DNA from: Lineus longissimus
Taxonomy: Eukaryota > Nemertea > Pilidiophora > Heteronemertea > Lineidae
Direction of reading: 5' to 3'
Length of the DNA stretch: 64,000 nucleotides
NCBI RefSeq assembly: GCF_910592395.1
Contig: NC_088317.1
Span: forward strand, 1,734,001 to 1,798,000
Part shown: positions 11,980-24,069 of the stretch, one piece after another
Layout: each line of letters starts with the position of its first letter
Numbering within the stretch: position 1 is the first letter of the stretch
Translations under genes and position numbers: made by a program
The notes under the pieces: model-generated
Told to the model about the DNA's origin: nothing
Databases searched by the model: none
The model's input: only the letters and a program-made list of their open reading frames with translations

Positions 11980-13173
11980 CAGCCAGATATAGAGCACTCT
12001 AAGTGTAAATCTATTACTTCTGGTATGTTTATTGCAAACTTCTACTGACATTGTGACTTTGAAGAAGAAAAATCACAGTGTAATTGCAGTGAAAACGTAA
12101 TGTAATGACATGCTACATTTGAAAGTTGAAGCATCCTGCTGTGATATTATTCATCCGAATGCCACCAGCAACAACTAACGAACCTAGATTAGTCATTTGA
12201 GCAACAATTAATTCATAGCTTTTGAATTGCGTTTGGAAGATCGTATCATTTTATGTGATTGCGTTAGTTTTGGTTTACGCAATTTGTCAGTTGCAATCAG
12301 GTTGAGACTGTAATGATGATGAATTGGTCGAGGATTAGCATCGAACTTTGTAGAGATTGTCTCGGTTCATTAGAAGTCTATAGGAGGACCATTCATTTAT
12401 GACTGCTGTTGGTATAAACACCACTCCTGACATTGATCACTGTTCCTTTCCAAATGCTTTGTTTTTCAAATTGCGTGATCTGAAAAAGACATGCAGTCGA
12501 CCCATGAATGCACCATGAAACAATGGATGTATGCTAGCAGAATATATCCAGTTGTAACATCTGACCATTGAGCAACATCGACTGAAACCCATAACAATAT
12601 ACCACGCAACAGTAGGGTCGAAATCACGAGGACTGCATTACCGATATATCTCAATTGACTATGCAAACCTGTTCAGCGTATGTGAAGGCATTGTCAAAGC
12701 TTTCAAAGCCTATCTATTGTCAATCTCATATCAAAAAGCTGTGTCAAGTCCACTGCCAAGTCTTTCATTATAGGCTGGATCTTTGAAATGTACCGACCTA
12801 TTCTTTCAGCGGACGTTGAACGGAAAACTTTCTGTTTTTTATAACGTACCTTTATGCAAACATCACAGATGCTGCACGAGTTTGTTGATTGTCGGTCTGA
12901 TGTTGAAAAGCTGAGTAAAGACTGTCGTAGGTCCTTTTTGTTATTTGAAATATTAAACAAACATGGCCTGGACTTGAAAGCTAGAAGTGAAACATCAAAG
13001 ATAACATTATTTCAATGAGTTTTCTGTTTGTCTTTTCATATTTGGACATATTGGACAGTCAGTGTCTGGTTTCATCAAATTTCCTGATGCCTTTCATGAA
13101 ACTTGACAGGATTAATTGACATTTGATGTCCGCATTGACAGTTTTTAATGGTGAAATTCTTTTCAGTGGTTGA
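11980..13173. other. Non-coding stretch, weak minus-strand ORFs
   Basis: No gene can be supported. A minus-strand frame at 12703-12960 (85 codons) includes a CSICDVC pattern of spaced cysteines and a basic stretch. Another minus frame lies at 12466-12666 with a hydrophobic beginning. Neither has enough content to assign a family, and splice context was not established. The remainder is unique AT-rich sequence. Confidence 0.4.
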
Positions 13174-13282
13174 TTTCAATGGGACATCCCTATGTTTTGG
13201 GGTGGGAATGATAATTGGTGAACTTCGCAGGGGTTGTTTTTCAATGGGCATCCCTCCGTTTTGAGGAGGGAATGATAATTGG
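13174..13282 (+). repeat. 65-bp imperfect tandem duplication
   Basis: 'tttcaatggg' + 'acatccct' + 'gttttggggtgggaatgata' starts at 13174. It is repeated at 13239 as 'tttcaatgggcatccct' + 'gttttgaggagggaatgata', each closing with 'attgg'. Two copies, diverged by several substitutions and small indels. Confidence 0.75.
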
Positions 13283-13600
13283 TCCTTTCATTAATTTGGT
13301 TATGAATGAACTGCCCAGGAAGGATGTGTCACAATGACTAAGGATGGTACAATGAAGCTCCCTTGGGTCATCCCAATGAAAATTGTCCTTTGGCTTTTTG
13401 AAGTGAATAAAAATTAAAATGTTTCAGGTTGTGTCAATTAAAGTTTGAACTTGTCCACACTAAGTGCCCCCTTTCACTTCAATGACAAAAGCGGGAAAAC
13501 GCATGGCAATAACAGACGTTTGATTATTTCAATGTAAGTCATTGGCTCGGCAATTGTATCTCAAATTAGGCCCTTTGAAGGGGTGAATTTGGTCATTGGG
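13283..13600. other. Non-coding stretch, nothing recognised
   Basis: Unique sequence between two repeats; no frame or motif worth reporting. Confidence 0.5.
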
Positions 13601-13716
13601 ACCAGGGTGGTCGTGTTACTGGGGGCCTTGCAATGGTAATTAGAGAGGTAGCCATTTTGGACCGGCGATTCTTGGTCGTCATAGCGGGGTGGTCGCCGAA
13701 AGGGGTTCCACTGTAC
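13601..13716 (+). repeat. 'aatggtaattagag...ggttccac' interspersed repeat, copy 2
   Basis: This matches 11207-11308 from 'aatggtaattagagagg' (13632) through 'accggcgattcttggtcgtc' to 'aggggttccactgtac' (13716). The preceding 'ggtggtcgtgttactggg' (from 13607) corresponds to the 'ggtggtcgcgttaccggg' unit placed later in copy 1, so the internal 'ggtggtc' subunits have been rearranged or differ in number. Confidence 0.65.
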
Positions 13717-14130
13717 ATAAAAGCAGCAAACTCCAACTCAATTATCCAGCATCAATTCAGTGTCAATCATTCTGACAAGATCTCCCCAAATTAACTTCCA
13801 TAGAAGATGAAAAAGATGAGCAATGGCACCGACAATGACAGAACGCGCAACAGGCGCAGAATCAAAGATTAACCATGATGCAACAGACCGCGTAAACCAC
13901 AAAATAACGCGTGACTGACACCGTTGTCTCCCTCGTCAAGACGAAACGTCAAATGTGGCGATCCACAGACATAACATCGATTAGAACCCGCGTTCAAATG
14001 TCAAACCCGCAAATATTCAGTTTTTGCCGATCTAATTTGGTCGACAAATACGCGGAGTACGTTAATTTTTTATTGGTTTAAGACGACCAATCAGATTTCG
14101 GATTAGATTGATCGAGATTTATTCGGTTGC
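13717..14130. other. CpG-containing island, candidate regulatory DNA
   Basis: No gene. 13820-14130 is richer in CG than its surroundings ('acagaacgcgcaacaggcgc', 'aaataacgcgtgactgacac', 'aaatacgcggagtacgtt'). It holds motifs such as 'attggt', 'accaatcag' and 'gatcg'. A possible conserved non-coding element or unmethylated island by inference. Confidence 0.35.
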
Positions 14131-17100
14131 GGCGGGATGGGAGAGACAAGGTCAAGTCGAGTTGACTTTTGATGTAGCGACATGGCTTTGGCGGGAGGGC
14201 AGGCTGGGCTGATGGTACTTTTGTATCTGATGCTCTGATCTGAAGATCCGATACTCAATGGGCTAATGCATTCAGTTACAACTAGCTGTTGAGGCTATCC
14301 AAGAGTTCTGTGTTCTGCCGATGCGAGACACTGGCCAGGTCTCTGTGCCTTGCATGCCTTACTCCATCCGAGTGTATAAACACCCTTTGAGGTGGTCATT
14401 GCTGATACCTGCAACATGAACCAGCAACTGCAGGTACCTATGTTCCCAACGATTACATTTTCAACCCAAAAACAAGATACTGGGTCTTCCTAACACATTC
14501 CCCAGTTTTCATACCACAAGAAAACAACCATAAAGACTACAATACCTTACTTGGCTTTTTAACACCTTATCTGCAAAGAATCTGTCATGTACTTACCTGC
14601 AAAGAAAGAAAAGAAAGAAACTATATTTTTAATCCAAAATACACAGATATGGCAAAGTTGAAACACCTGACCTGAAATTGACCAAAAAAAAAAGGACCAA
14701 ATTGTTTGCCATAGAGAGAACTTCTCATCTCGTTCAGGCTTAACAGGCATTCGGTCCATCATAGCCTGCATTGTGACGTCCAGGACTGAAAAACCAGTCC
14801 GTCATTGAGAAGTGGTTAAATGCATAGTCTGACTGAGATGGCCGCAGGTTTCAAGCTCATGATATCCGCATCAAAGATACATCTGATGTGCACTCAAGAC
14901 ATAATAGCTTTCCACATGCAGCTGAAACGAAGGGTTAAAGCACAACAGCTCATAGAAATCTAATCTTCTCTAAGTAAAGTTTAATTTCAAAATTCGCTAA
15001 AAATCAGTCTCTTCATATCGCCTCAAGCCCGGAATCAATATACTACAGCATCTTTAGACAGCACACACAAAGGAACGATACCTGTTGCAAGGGACTCGAG
15101 CAGTTATTAGAGAAAATCTCCATTCCTTATAGTAACGATCAAACGATCACTTTTAAATCTTCCGTAGAGTACAAATGCGTAGGATGCATTGTCCGATCCC
15201 AGCGGAGATCGTCATTCCAGGTTTGTGCGATTTTTGTAATCTTGCATTAAATATTGATGCAACGGAGGCGTTTTGGATATTGCTCCATACAAGGTCAGAA
15301 GACGTTTTTTTAAATTTCATATCCCCAGGGATTTGAAAAAGTAAAACAAATTCATTTTAAAATGATATTTTACATTTTTCATGATCTGTCTAACAGCAGG
15401 ATTAATGACTGTTGTTTTGTGCATTTCCCAAAAGGATTAAGCCAATCAGGGAAAATATTCCAAGAGGACAGTCTGAGTGATGCTGATATACCAGTTGTAA
15501 TAAGGACCTCATTCCAACGAAAACATGGCAACGAATCTCGCCAAACACTACACTGTTTCCTGTCAGATATTCTCAAACTTAACCCCATAAGATTCATCCA
15601 TCCTACATGAGCAGAAATTCGATTCCAGTTCAGCTAATTGACAAACTATCTATGTAATTATCACATAATCGACCTTGGAATCAGATTGACAACCTTGGTA
15701 CCAGGAGCAGTTTGAAGTCATGTCGCAAGATTGCTCGTAGTGCCTGGAGATATGAAGACGTTGCTGATTCAATTTGCGGTTTAATGGGGAAACTATCAGA
15801 GAGTTGTTTTGCTATGATTAGCAACAGTCCGTGCCAAGGGCGGTATCATAATCCTGAAATTGTTGTTCCTTGTCTCAATCATACATGTGAAGATGTACCG
15901 ATCGTATAGTTTGATAAAATAGCTATTAGACGTCTTTCTTTCTCACTCACCGGGTGCTTTAAGGATGAGGGTTAAGTTCCTAAGTTATAGTACAGATCCT
16001 ATATATGACATATAATTTGATAAACAAGCTATTAGAGGTCTAGATTATGGGCTATCATGATTTAATGGCCAGATCCAAACCGAATGAGTCATGTCCAGCA
16101 GACAAGTTTACATACCATCATACATGTATTTTGTTATTGACGGGTAGCAGAATCCACTTTATATGATTTATCCTCTGTGATAATGGGTTTAGAGTCCTTT
16201 ATGGGTGATCCGTGTGGTGTTTTATCATTCCGCCAGAAATTGCTCCATTTGTGCAAGAGGCACTTAACGCCGAATATAAGAAACTCGTCTGTTGCTTCTT
16301 GTTGTACCCTAAATGGGAAATATTTGTGGCGATGGACACTACGGGGCAGTATAATCTAGAGTTCAAGAATTTGCTAACTTACACCTTCAATTTCATGACC
16401 TTATGAGATCTTCCTTCAAGATAACAACCAACTTGATAAGCTTAACCGAACCAGTAAAATACACCAAACGATGTACATGCAACCCCTCTCAAAGTTAATC
16501 AAATTATTCAAAAATCTCGCTTTTCTCATCCAAGCACAAAGCTGCATGAATCCAAAATCCTTATCATATTTCTGATCCGACATGAGGAATTTTCATATGT
16601 TTTAAAAAATCGTAATTATGCAGAAAAACATGTGCAACAATCTCAGATTTGTACTCGGATATCAAAGCAGCGTTTATTTCTCAAAGTGATTGAATTAGTT
16701 GGCAAATTTACAAATTTGGAAAAAATATTTGATTTTAGATTATGAAATTATCTCAATTCTCTGAAATAATCTCTCCACATCTATATCAGATGCTAAAAGT
16801 TTCAATTCAAGATGGTCTGAAATGACAACGTTTTGTACAGATAACAGTGTGTAAATGTACAGCTACTTCATCGTCAGGTTACACTGATACAGAGTTTTGA
16901 TGTGTTGAATGTAACCAAGATAGAATCGGAAAAAATTTCCAAAAAAAATCTTCAATCTTGTGTTTTAATCCCTGAAAACATATGTTCTCATTCATCAAGC
17001 GGTTGATGTAATTCTTATCACTCAGTGCTGTCAAGACTGTCAACTTTTTTTTACACGTCATTCAGGATTTTCTTGCAAGAAGTATTTTAGCAAGATAAAC

Positions 17101-17171
17101 TAGTGAAAACAACTTTGGCTCACTATATATTGAGGATGCCCACCCGCTCAAACACAATTCCATCATAAAAT
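14131..17171. other. Long non-coding stretch, nothing recognised
   Basis: About 3 kb of unique AT-rich DNA. Several small open frames occur (15362-15610 plus overlapped by 15379-15597 minus, 15712-15909 plus, 16177-16406 plus in two frames), none with a recognised domain. The both-strand openness at 15.4-15.6 kb is typical of chance. No tandem array or tRNA-like boxes were seen. Confidence 0.5.
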
Positions 17172-17891
17172 GAAATTCAGGACTGCCAATCAACCCAGTA
17201 TACCACAAACTCCCCTCAAAGATCCTTGACGGGGAGATCGGGACAGGACAGGACAGAGATAACACCATACCAGGACATTACCCGGACAACACCACCCCCA
17301 TCATCACCTTCAGGCCATTCAGGACAGTGAATCAACCAAATAAACCTCAACTCCCCTCAAACATCCTCAAGGGGAGATCGGGACAGAACAGGACAGAGAC
17401 AAGACCATACCAGGACAACACCACCCAATCATCACCTTCAGGCCATTCAGGACAGTGAATCAACCACATAAACCACAACTCCCCTCAAACATCCTCAAGG
17501 GGAGATCGGGACAGGACAGGACAGAGACAAGACCATACCAGGACAACACCACCCCCATCATCACCTTCAGGCCATTCAGGACAGTGAATCAACCAAATAA
17601 ACCACAACTCCCCTCAAACATCCTCAAGGGGAGATCGGGACAGAACAGGACAGAGACAAGACCATACCAGGACAACACCACCCCATCATCACCTTCAGGC
17701 CATTCAGGACAGTGAATCAACCGAATAAACCACAACTCCCCTCAAACATCCTCAAGGGGAGATCGGGACAGGACAGGACAGAGACAAGACCATACCAGGA
17801 CAACACCACCCCCATCATCACCTTCAGGCCATTCAGGACAGTGAATCAACCGAATAAACCACAACTCCCCTCAAACATCCTCAAGGGGAGC
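17172..17891 (+). repeat. 128/129-bp minisatellite with 257-bp dimeric higher-order unit
   Basis: The landmark 'ggggagatcg' (or 'ggggag') falls at 17231, 17371, 17499, 17628, 17756 and 17885, so the spacings are 140, 128, 129, 128 and 129. From 17371 the units alternate between two types. Type A reads 'gggacagaacagg' and type B 'gggacaggacagg', and they differ by one C in the run after 'ccac'. The true period of the inner array is therefore a 257-bp A-B dimer. The first unit is longer and diverged. Each unit contains a 7-bp perfect inverted repeat, ctcccct / aggggag, with a 12-base loop. Because 129 = 43 codons, frames 17455-17715 and 17712-17918 read through with a NQPNKPQLPSNILKGRSGQ repeat, but the 128-bp units break any continuous frame. 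It is best called non-coding satellite. Confidence 0.9.
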
Positions 17892-18954
17892 CCCAAACCG
17901 CCAAGTGCAATTAAGTGACCAACACATTTCCGACTTCAAAAGGTCTTGTAAACTGATCCAACAAACCCGAGCGTGAATCATAAATGAAACTTGGCGAGCC
18001 GAGGGAATTTCAAATCAAAATTGGATTGATTTTTAGCAAGAGGTTAGCAAATCAAATCGGACATGACATTTGGACGTCCTGGATGACAAAGTCTGGACAA
18101 GCAATCGAAAGCTCTATGGACCCCTTACACGAGTTGTCTGTACCGAAATAATGTAATTTGGACTTGTTCATTTGAACATAATTGTGCAATATTAAGCAGA
18201 GGGATGAATTTGTGGTTGGTCTGCTTACAGGAGATAGATTGCATTGTCACAGCAAAAGACATGAATTTCGGGTACTGTGGAAGACTGAGGAAACCCTCAC
18301 TCTTTTGCCCTCACCTCACTCATTGAACTCTGCAGTACATATTTGCAGCTTCCAATGAAACCATGTAGTAAAACTTCGTAGCACAAAGATTTGCCTCCAA
18401 CATGTTCCCAGCCAATATACTCATAGGGATGTGATGGTCAACTATGGTCCTACCTGCTCTTATCATGCACCTTCACTGACACTTCTGTTGCTCCCTTCAG
18501 CATCAATGTAAATGGTCCTTGTGACCCTCTCTCGCAGGTTTTCAAGTGGTCCTTTTGTGACCCTTCTTGAGAGCCATTCACAACATCCTCTCACACTTGC
18601 ACCTTCCATTTAGAAAGTGTCGAAGCCCTAATTGAGATAAAAATCATCTGATGCGTCACAGGTCCCTTCTCTGTTGCTGAAGCCCTCATCCATCAAGGGT
18701 TTCATGATGACTACCCCTGTCAACAATGTTTGCATAGAAATTAAACCTAGCAAATCCAACGATAAAACTATGACTCTTCAATATCAAAGTTTGAAGAGGG
18801 TGAAAGGTTGTGTGTGTTGTTGAAAGGTTTGACACACGATGTGAGGATGTGTCATCGCGCTGCAAGTCTTTTCATTGCTAAGGTTTCAGTATTTAACTCT
18901 TAATTAGTCATGAAGCGTTGTTAACGATGGTTGGCATCTCGTGTGGACAAGGAT
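17892..18954. other. Non-coding stretch, nothing recognised
   Basis: Unique sequence between two minisatellites. No convincing frame, repeat or tRNA-like element was seen. Confidence 0.5.
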
Positions 18955-19332
18955 GCCATGGAAAGCAGTGCTATAGATGGACATGCTTGCCATGGAAAGC
19001 CATGCCATCAAGGACATGCTTGCCATGGAAAGCAGTGCTGTAGATGGACAAGCATGCCATGGAAAGCCGTGCCATCAAGGACATGCTTGCCATGGAAAGC
19101 CGTGCTGTAGATGGACAAGCATGCCATGGAAAGCCATGCGATCAAGGACATGCTTGCCATGGAAAGCCGTGCCATCAAGGACATGCTTGCCATGGAAAGC
19201 CGTGCCATCAAGGACATGCTAGCCATGGAAAGCCGTGCCATCAAGGACATGCTTGCCATTGAAAGCCATGCCATCAAGGACATGCTTGCCATGGAAAGCC
19301 GTACCATCAAGGACATGCTTGCCATGGAAAGC
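18955..19332. repeat. 33/34-bp minisatellite, 12 units
   Basis: 'gccatgg(a)aaagc'-type unit starts fall at 18955, 18989, 19022, 19056, 19089, 19123, 19156, 19189, 19222, 19255, 19288 and 19321. The left half alternates 34- and 33-bp units: one type carries 'tagatggaca', the other 'catcaaggacatgct'. The right half is a uniform run of 33-bp 'catcaagg' units. Because 33 is 11 codons, both strands stay open: plus frames give AMESRAIKDML repeats and minus 19008-19325 gives SMASMSLMARL repeats. Simultaneous openness in plus and minus frames, and the frame-breaking 34-bp units, argue against a real protein. The alternating-to-uniform pattern suggests later expansion of one subtype on the right. Confidence 0.9.
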
Positions 19333-20833
19333 TGCCTGAGTGAATTGGTGTAATTGTCACATGAACTTGAAGGATGTAGAGTGCATCAGTGAGCTATGGC
19401 CAAGTATGCAATTTTGCAAAAGATCTGAACCTGTTCTAATACTGCAGCCCATATCGGCTTTCAACAGTCTCTGGTATTTAGGGCGTTGATATAGAAGGCA
19501 ATACCCCAACCCACTGTTTACCCACGCTGAAAATCACCAAGAAGGAACGCAGCCACGTTAATTGGTTTAAAGTGATATCCTGCTTGTTTACCCTGGCAAC
19601 AAACTCGATCGCCGTGTCATAACTTGGCGGTAATATCTGTGCCGGATTACACCGCCAACACTTAACGGCGGAAATTAGGCAGTACCTGGCCGATAATTAG
19701 ACGGAATGATTGATTGGTTTACTCATTGATTATTTATTCGATTGATGGCGACCGTTTTCACAATTCTGCCACCGTTAATGGAGAAATGTTTATTTTCACC
19801 TTGGTTCCCTCTCAACGCTATTTGAGCAAATTACTCATACTTTGAGATTCGTCAAATGGGAAAATATTTGTTTTCCCATCTTTTGTTTTATTTGGTCAAG
19901 TTACTCACGTTAATAATCAACCTGCCTGAATAATTTACTTGACTCATGGATTGTTTGTCTTATTCACTGTTTGACTGGTGAACAGGAAAATATTTATGCA
20001 TTTCAATATCAAGTTACTCAACATATTTAGCAACTGGCTGGACTTCTGTGTTGTATAAATTGGTAAATATTTTCCTTTCCTTCAGAATCATCAGCAGCAT
20101 AACTTTTACAAATACGCTGAATGTGTCTCTAATGGACCGTAAATTTCCTTAATTGATATGATACATCAGATTCAGGCCTGATAGAAGTCTCCAGCAGGGA
20201 TTTGATGGGCAATTTTAATAGCAAATGCCAGCAATGCCTCCGAAATATCAACATTTTATCAACCAATTGACATCGTAATGTCTAAGAATGTAAGACCATA
20301 TTTCGAGGGTTGATTGGTTACCAAGGTCGGACAGTTGTCCTCATGTCTGACAATCTCAGAATCCTGAAGTGATTCGAATTGTGGCAACTTGCGACAAAAA
20401 GACCTCTCATCTACAGGGTAAGACCAGGAATTGTAGCCAGTACCAGTAATGGTCATGTGATCACATCATGCCATGCTACTGATACTGATACACCCGCAAC
20501 AACATGCACCCAGAAACCCTGGCAAAAACCACGGGGTGAAAACAAAGGAAACGACAAGAGTCAGAGAAAACCCAGTAAAGAACCTGTAAGAAGCATCGCA
20601 GGAATGTGCAACCAGCTAAACAGAATTCGGAGAAAAAGTCAAACAATCGAAAAGAATTTGTAACATCCAGAAGCTAATGAAAGAATCTGTTAGATCTGGG
20701 ACGAGTTAAACAAAATGCTACCAGTGCAAAAATGCAATCAGAGTTCGCTGATTTCAACGTTGCACGAACCTGCTAAAGGCACACAGAAGCATCGCCCTAT
20801 TGCACGAATCACCGAGAAAAACATGAAAAGGCA
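19333..20833. other. Non-coding stretch with CpG/homeodomain-site island
   Basis: No gene. 19540-19760 is a block with many CGs and repeated 'ggcgg' and 'ccgccaa' motifs, followed by 'gattgattggtttactcatt' and 'gattatttattcgattgatg'. It is a candidate conserved non-coding element. The open frame 20379-20663 (+, 94 codons, lysine-rich tail) has no recognised domain. Confidence 0.4.
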
Positions 20834-20890
20834 AGGGGCCATTGCGCTCACCATATAGATATTTGGTGGTTAAGAATTCATGCTCTATAG
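20834..20890. repeat. Fragment of the 27-28 kb repeat family
   Basis: 'aggggccattgcgctcacc' is followed by 'agatatttggtggttaagaa' + 'ttcatgc'. The second part matches 'agatatttgatggttaagaa' + 'ttcatgc' at about 27098, and the first part resembles 'aggggccattgtgctcatcc' at about 44934. I therefore treat it as a short scrap of a dispersed family whose larger modules are at 27.1-28.1 kb. Confidence 0.5.
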
Positions 20891-21810
20891 AATAAAGCCA
20901 AATGCAAATAGAGCAAGATGCAAAAATCTTGATGGTCAAGATGCAATAATGATGACATATTCCTCCTTTAAGAAAACTAATCTAATCATCATCCATGACA
21001 AGTAGTTTTATTAAAGGCATTGTAAGGACAAGAATTAAAATAGTGGCATGGCTAGCTGGACCCCAGGACAATGGACACTGGACAATGGACAAGGGATTAG
21101 ATTAGATTCAACAATACAGTCTAGTCATCAGGACACGCCTCAATGAATGAAAAGACTAAGAGGGTCAATGACGTTAATAGCTCAACCAATGAAATGGGGT
21201 TTGGTCACATGCTTATGACTTAATTAGCAGAACCACTTCTAACTGCCCTGTGCATTTGGAATCAGACAGCTAGAACACAGCTTGTGCCTGGGCTGAGGTG
21301 TGTGTAAAAAGGTGAGTGTCTCACATTTATGAGCTACAAGATCACATTTATGTCAAACATTTGAGATTTATTTGAAGTTGAAGTGTAATCAGCATTACCA
21401 GGAACCCAAACTGGACTTCAACACTTGAATATTTCTGTTCCCTTCTCTAATTTTTACTTTCAGTTGATCATCAACTAGAGAGATGTCAGTCCACTGGTCA
21501 GCTGCACAAGAGGAGCAAGTATAATTTCTCTTCTATCAAGGTGTCTTTCAGTCTATTCTGCCTCTTACTGATTGAGCTAAAACTGTTTACAACAAACCAA
21601 GATGCCTGTTTACTATATTTCCATGAAGTCTGATGTGGTAGTTGAAGTGATAGTCGTATGCGATCATATGGCCAAGCACACACCAAGTTCAGAGTCTAGT
21701 AACTTCCTTATTTGGAAACCTTTTTCCTGATTTAGAAATTTCAAGACATAATAGTTGCCTCGTCTCTACTAGAGCATGATTTAATACAGTCCATATCAAT
21801 ATTTTTAATG
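20891..21810. other. Non-coding stretch, nothing recognised
   Basis: Unique sequence leading into the compound satellite. It includes a small local repetition 'ggacaatggacactggacaa' around 21066. No frame was supported. Confidence 0.5.
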
Positions 21811-21896
21811 GTCAGTATTCTGGTCAGAATATGTATACTATGCTTTGGTTTGCCATCTGACACGAGTGATCAGGTTTTAATCGTCTGATCAGAGTA

Positions 21897-22359
21897 GTTC
21901 TCTTATAGAGCAGATAGTGAGTCGAATGTGGTTCTGTCGTCTGACACAGGAAACCCAGCCGCAATCCTCTGGGCCAGTCTGGCAACCAGAGTAGTTCTCT
22001 TATAGAGCAGATAGTGAGTCGAATGTGGTTCTGCTGTCTGACACAGGAAACCCAGCCGCAATCCTCTGGGTCAGTCTGGCAACCAGAGCAGTTCTCTAAT
22101 AGAGCAGATAGTGAGACGAATGTGGTTCTGCTGTCTGACACAGGAAACCCAGCCGCAATCCTCTGGGCCAGTCTGGCAACCAGAGCAGTTCTCTAATAGA
22201 GCAGATAGTGAGTCGAATGTGGTTCCGCCGTCTGACACAAGAAACCCAGCCGCAATCCTCTGGGCCAGTCTGGCAACCAGAGCAGTTCTCTAATAGAGCA
22301 GATAGTGAGTCGAATGTGGTTCCGCCGTCTGACACAGGAAACCCAGCCGCAATCCTCTG
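21897..22359 (+). repeat. 97-bp tandem array 1 (about 4.8 units)
   Basis: The landmark 'gtgag(t/a)cgaatgtggtt' is at 21917, 22014, 22111, 22208 and 22305, an exact 97-bp period. Units end 'gggccagtctggcaaccaga' and the array terminates after 'gcaatcctctg'. Open frames of about 60 codons on the plus strand and about 100 on the minus strand (21824-22141, 22096-22404) repeat the same peptide in shifted frames because 97 is not a multiple of three. They are artefacts of the repeat. Confidence 0.93.
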
Positions 22360-22798
22360 ATCAGAACAGATTATGCTTTTGGCCACTGCATAACGTCCTG
22401 ACACAGGACAGCCTAGGTCTTTCTTGTGGTAGGGATACCAAGGTGTTGGGGCATATTCCAGGAGAGGAAGGACTCTCTTGTCGTTGTTGACTTAAGATCG
22501 ATGCGAGTCTTACTGTATGATTCTGCAGAGGAAACCCGTGGTCTTGGTAATTTTGGGATATTTCTTATACATCCTATCTTTAACTTTTTATGAACTGCCA
22601 AAAGCGATTCGTTCCCACTCTATTGTTTTTATCGACCTCATCCTTCATCGGTGTGTAATATGACATAAATTTTGTCATATTTTCTTGATGGGATATATTT
22701 CAAATGATGTTATAAATCAATCAATATGGCAACCACTATACTCGCCTGTTGTGTCACACCGACTGTAACTAGCTAAAGAGGGAGGTAAGCTGTTATGG

Positions 22799-23026
22799 AT
22801 GTCAGATAGTGGTCTCCCTGGCATTTGCCTGCAATTTTTGTTGACATTCCACCACGATCTCAAGGACCTGGCTTTATCCAATGATACGTTCGCACGGGGG
22901 GAGTGGGGGAAGGGTGGAAGAGCCAGTCACCCCCGTGGGAATTATACCTCCCGAAAGGATGTCTTCAGAAAGGGTAAGCACTTGTTAGCCAATAAAGACA
23001 AGATTTTAATCCCTCAGCTTCTTTGA
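22799..23026 (+). other. 75-codon ORF in constant segment, copy 1
   Basis: An intact ATG-to-stop frame (begins MSDSGLPGICLQFLL, ends KDKILIPQLL) is present at the same place in all three constant segments (also 24070-24297 and 25147-25374). Comparing the three copies I see only three base differences: a ctg/ttg Leu codon and a gct/gca Ala codon, both silent, and aga/gga giving Arg to Gly in copy 2. That is too few to tell selection from recent duplication. No domain is recognised; a run of glycine and basic residues lies in the middle. I regard coding status as unproven. Confidence 0.2.
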
Positions 23027-23260
23027 GGCATTTGGAGAGACTTCTTGTCTAAACAGTACCATTTCGCCACCTCTAAGGCATACAATGGTAACTTATAAAC
23101 ACAAGACTTTGATCCTTGTCTTGGAGGTCTTTGACGGGCCTAGGCACTTCGAATCTTTATCAATGTTTTTAATGGTCAGTATTCTGGTCAGAATATGTAT
23201 GCTATGCTTTAGTTTGCCATCTGACACGAGTGATCAAATTTTAATCGTCTGATCAGAGTA

Positions 23261-23626
23261 GTTCTCTGATAGAGCGGATAGTGAGTCGAATGTGGTTCCG
23301 CCGTCTGACACAGGAAACCCAGCCGCAATCCTCTGGGCCAGTCTGGCAACCAGAGCAGTTCTCTAATAGAGCAGATAGTGAGTCGAATGTGGTTCCGCCG
23401 TCTGACACAGGAAACCCAGCCGCAATCCTCTGGGCCAGTCTGGCAACCAGAGCAGTTCTCTAATAGAGCAGATAGTGAGTCGAATGTGGTTCCGCCATCT
23501 GACACAGGAAACCCAGCCGCAATCCTCTGGGCCAGTCTGGCAACCAGAGCAGTTCTCTAATAGAGCAGGTAGTGAGTCGAATGTGGTTTCACCGTCAGAT
23601 ACAGGAAACGCAGCCGCAATCCTCTG
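23261..23626 (+). repeat. 97-bp tandem array 2 (about 3.8 units)
   Basis: Landmark positions are 23281, 23378, 23475 and 23572 (97-bp period). The array is one unit shorter than array 1, with the same entry and exit points ('gttctct' and 'gcaatcctctg'). The last unit carries 'gtttcaccgtcagatacagg', a variant shared with array 3, which shows that units 2 and 3 are more closely related to each other than to unit 1. Confidence 0.93.
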
Positions 23627-24069
23627 ATCAGAACAGATTATGCTTTTGTCCACTGCATAACGTCCTGACACAGGACAGCCTAGGTCTTTCTTGTGGTAGG
23701 GATACCAAGGTGTTGGGGCATATTCCAGGAGAGGAAGGACTCTCTTGTCGTTGTTGACTTAAGATCGATGCGAGTCTTACTGTATGTTTCTGCAGAGGAA
23801 ACCCGTGGTCTTGGTAATTTTGGGATATACCTTATACATCCTATCTTTAACTTTTTATGAACTGCCAAAAGTGATTCGTTCCCACTCTATTGTTTGTTTT
23901 TATCGGCCTCATCCTTCATCGGTGTATAATATGACATAAGTTTTGTCATATTTTCTTGATGGGATATATTTCAAATGATGTTATAAATCAATCAATATGG
24001 CAACCACTATACTCGCCTGTTGTGTCACACCGACTGTAACTAGCTAAAGAGGGAGGTAAGCTGTTATGG

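Noticed and set aside
12703-12960. Zinc-finger-like fragment (CSICDVC) on the minus strand
   Set aside because: One short cysteine cluster is not enough; no matching His/Cys pair at finger spacing was seen.
17455-17918. Proline/asparagine-rich repeat protein
   Set aside because: The frame survives only across 129-bp units and is broken by the alternating 128-bp units; the sequence behaves like satellite DNA.
19008-19353. Plus and minus ORFs of 72-105 codons in the 33-bp array as a repeat protein gene
   Set aside because: Both strands are open because the unit is 11 codons and stop-free; 34-bp units shift the frame, and no flanking coding sequence or start context supports expression.
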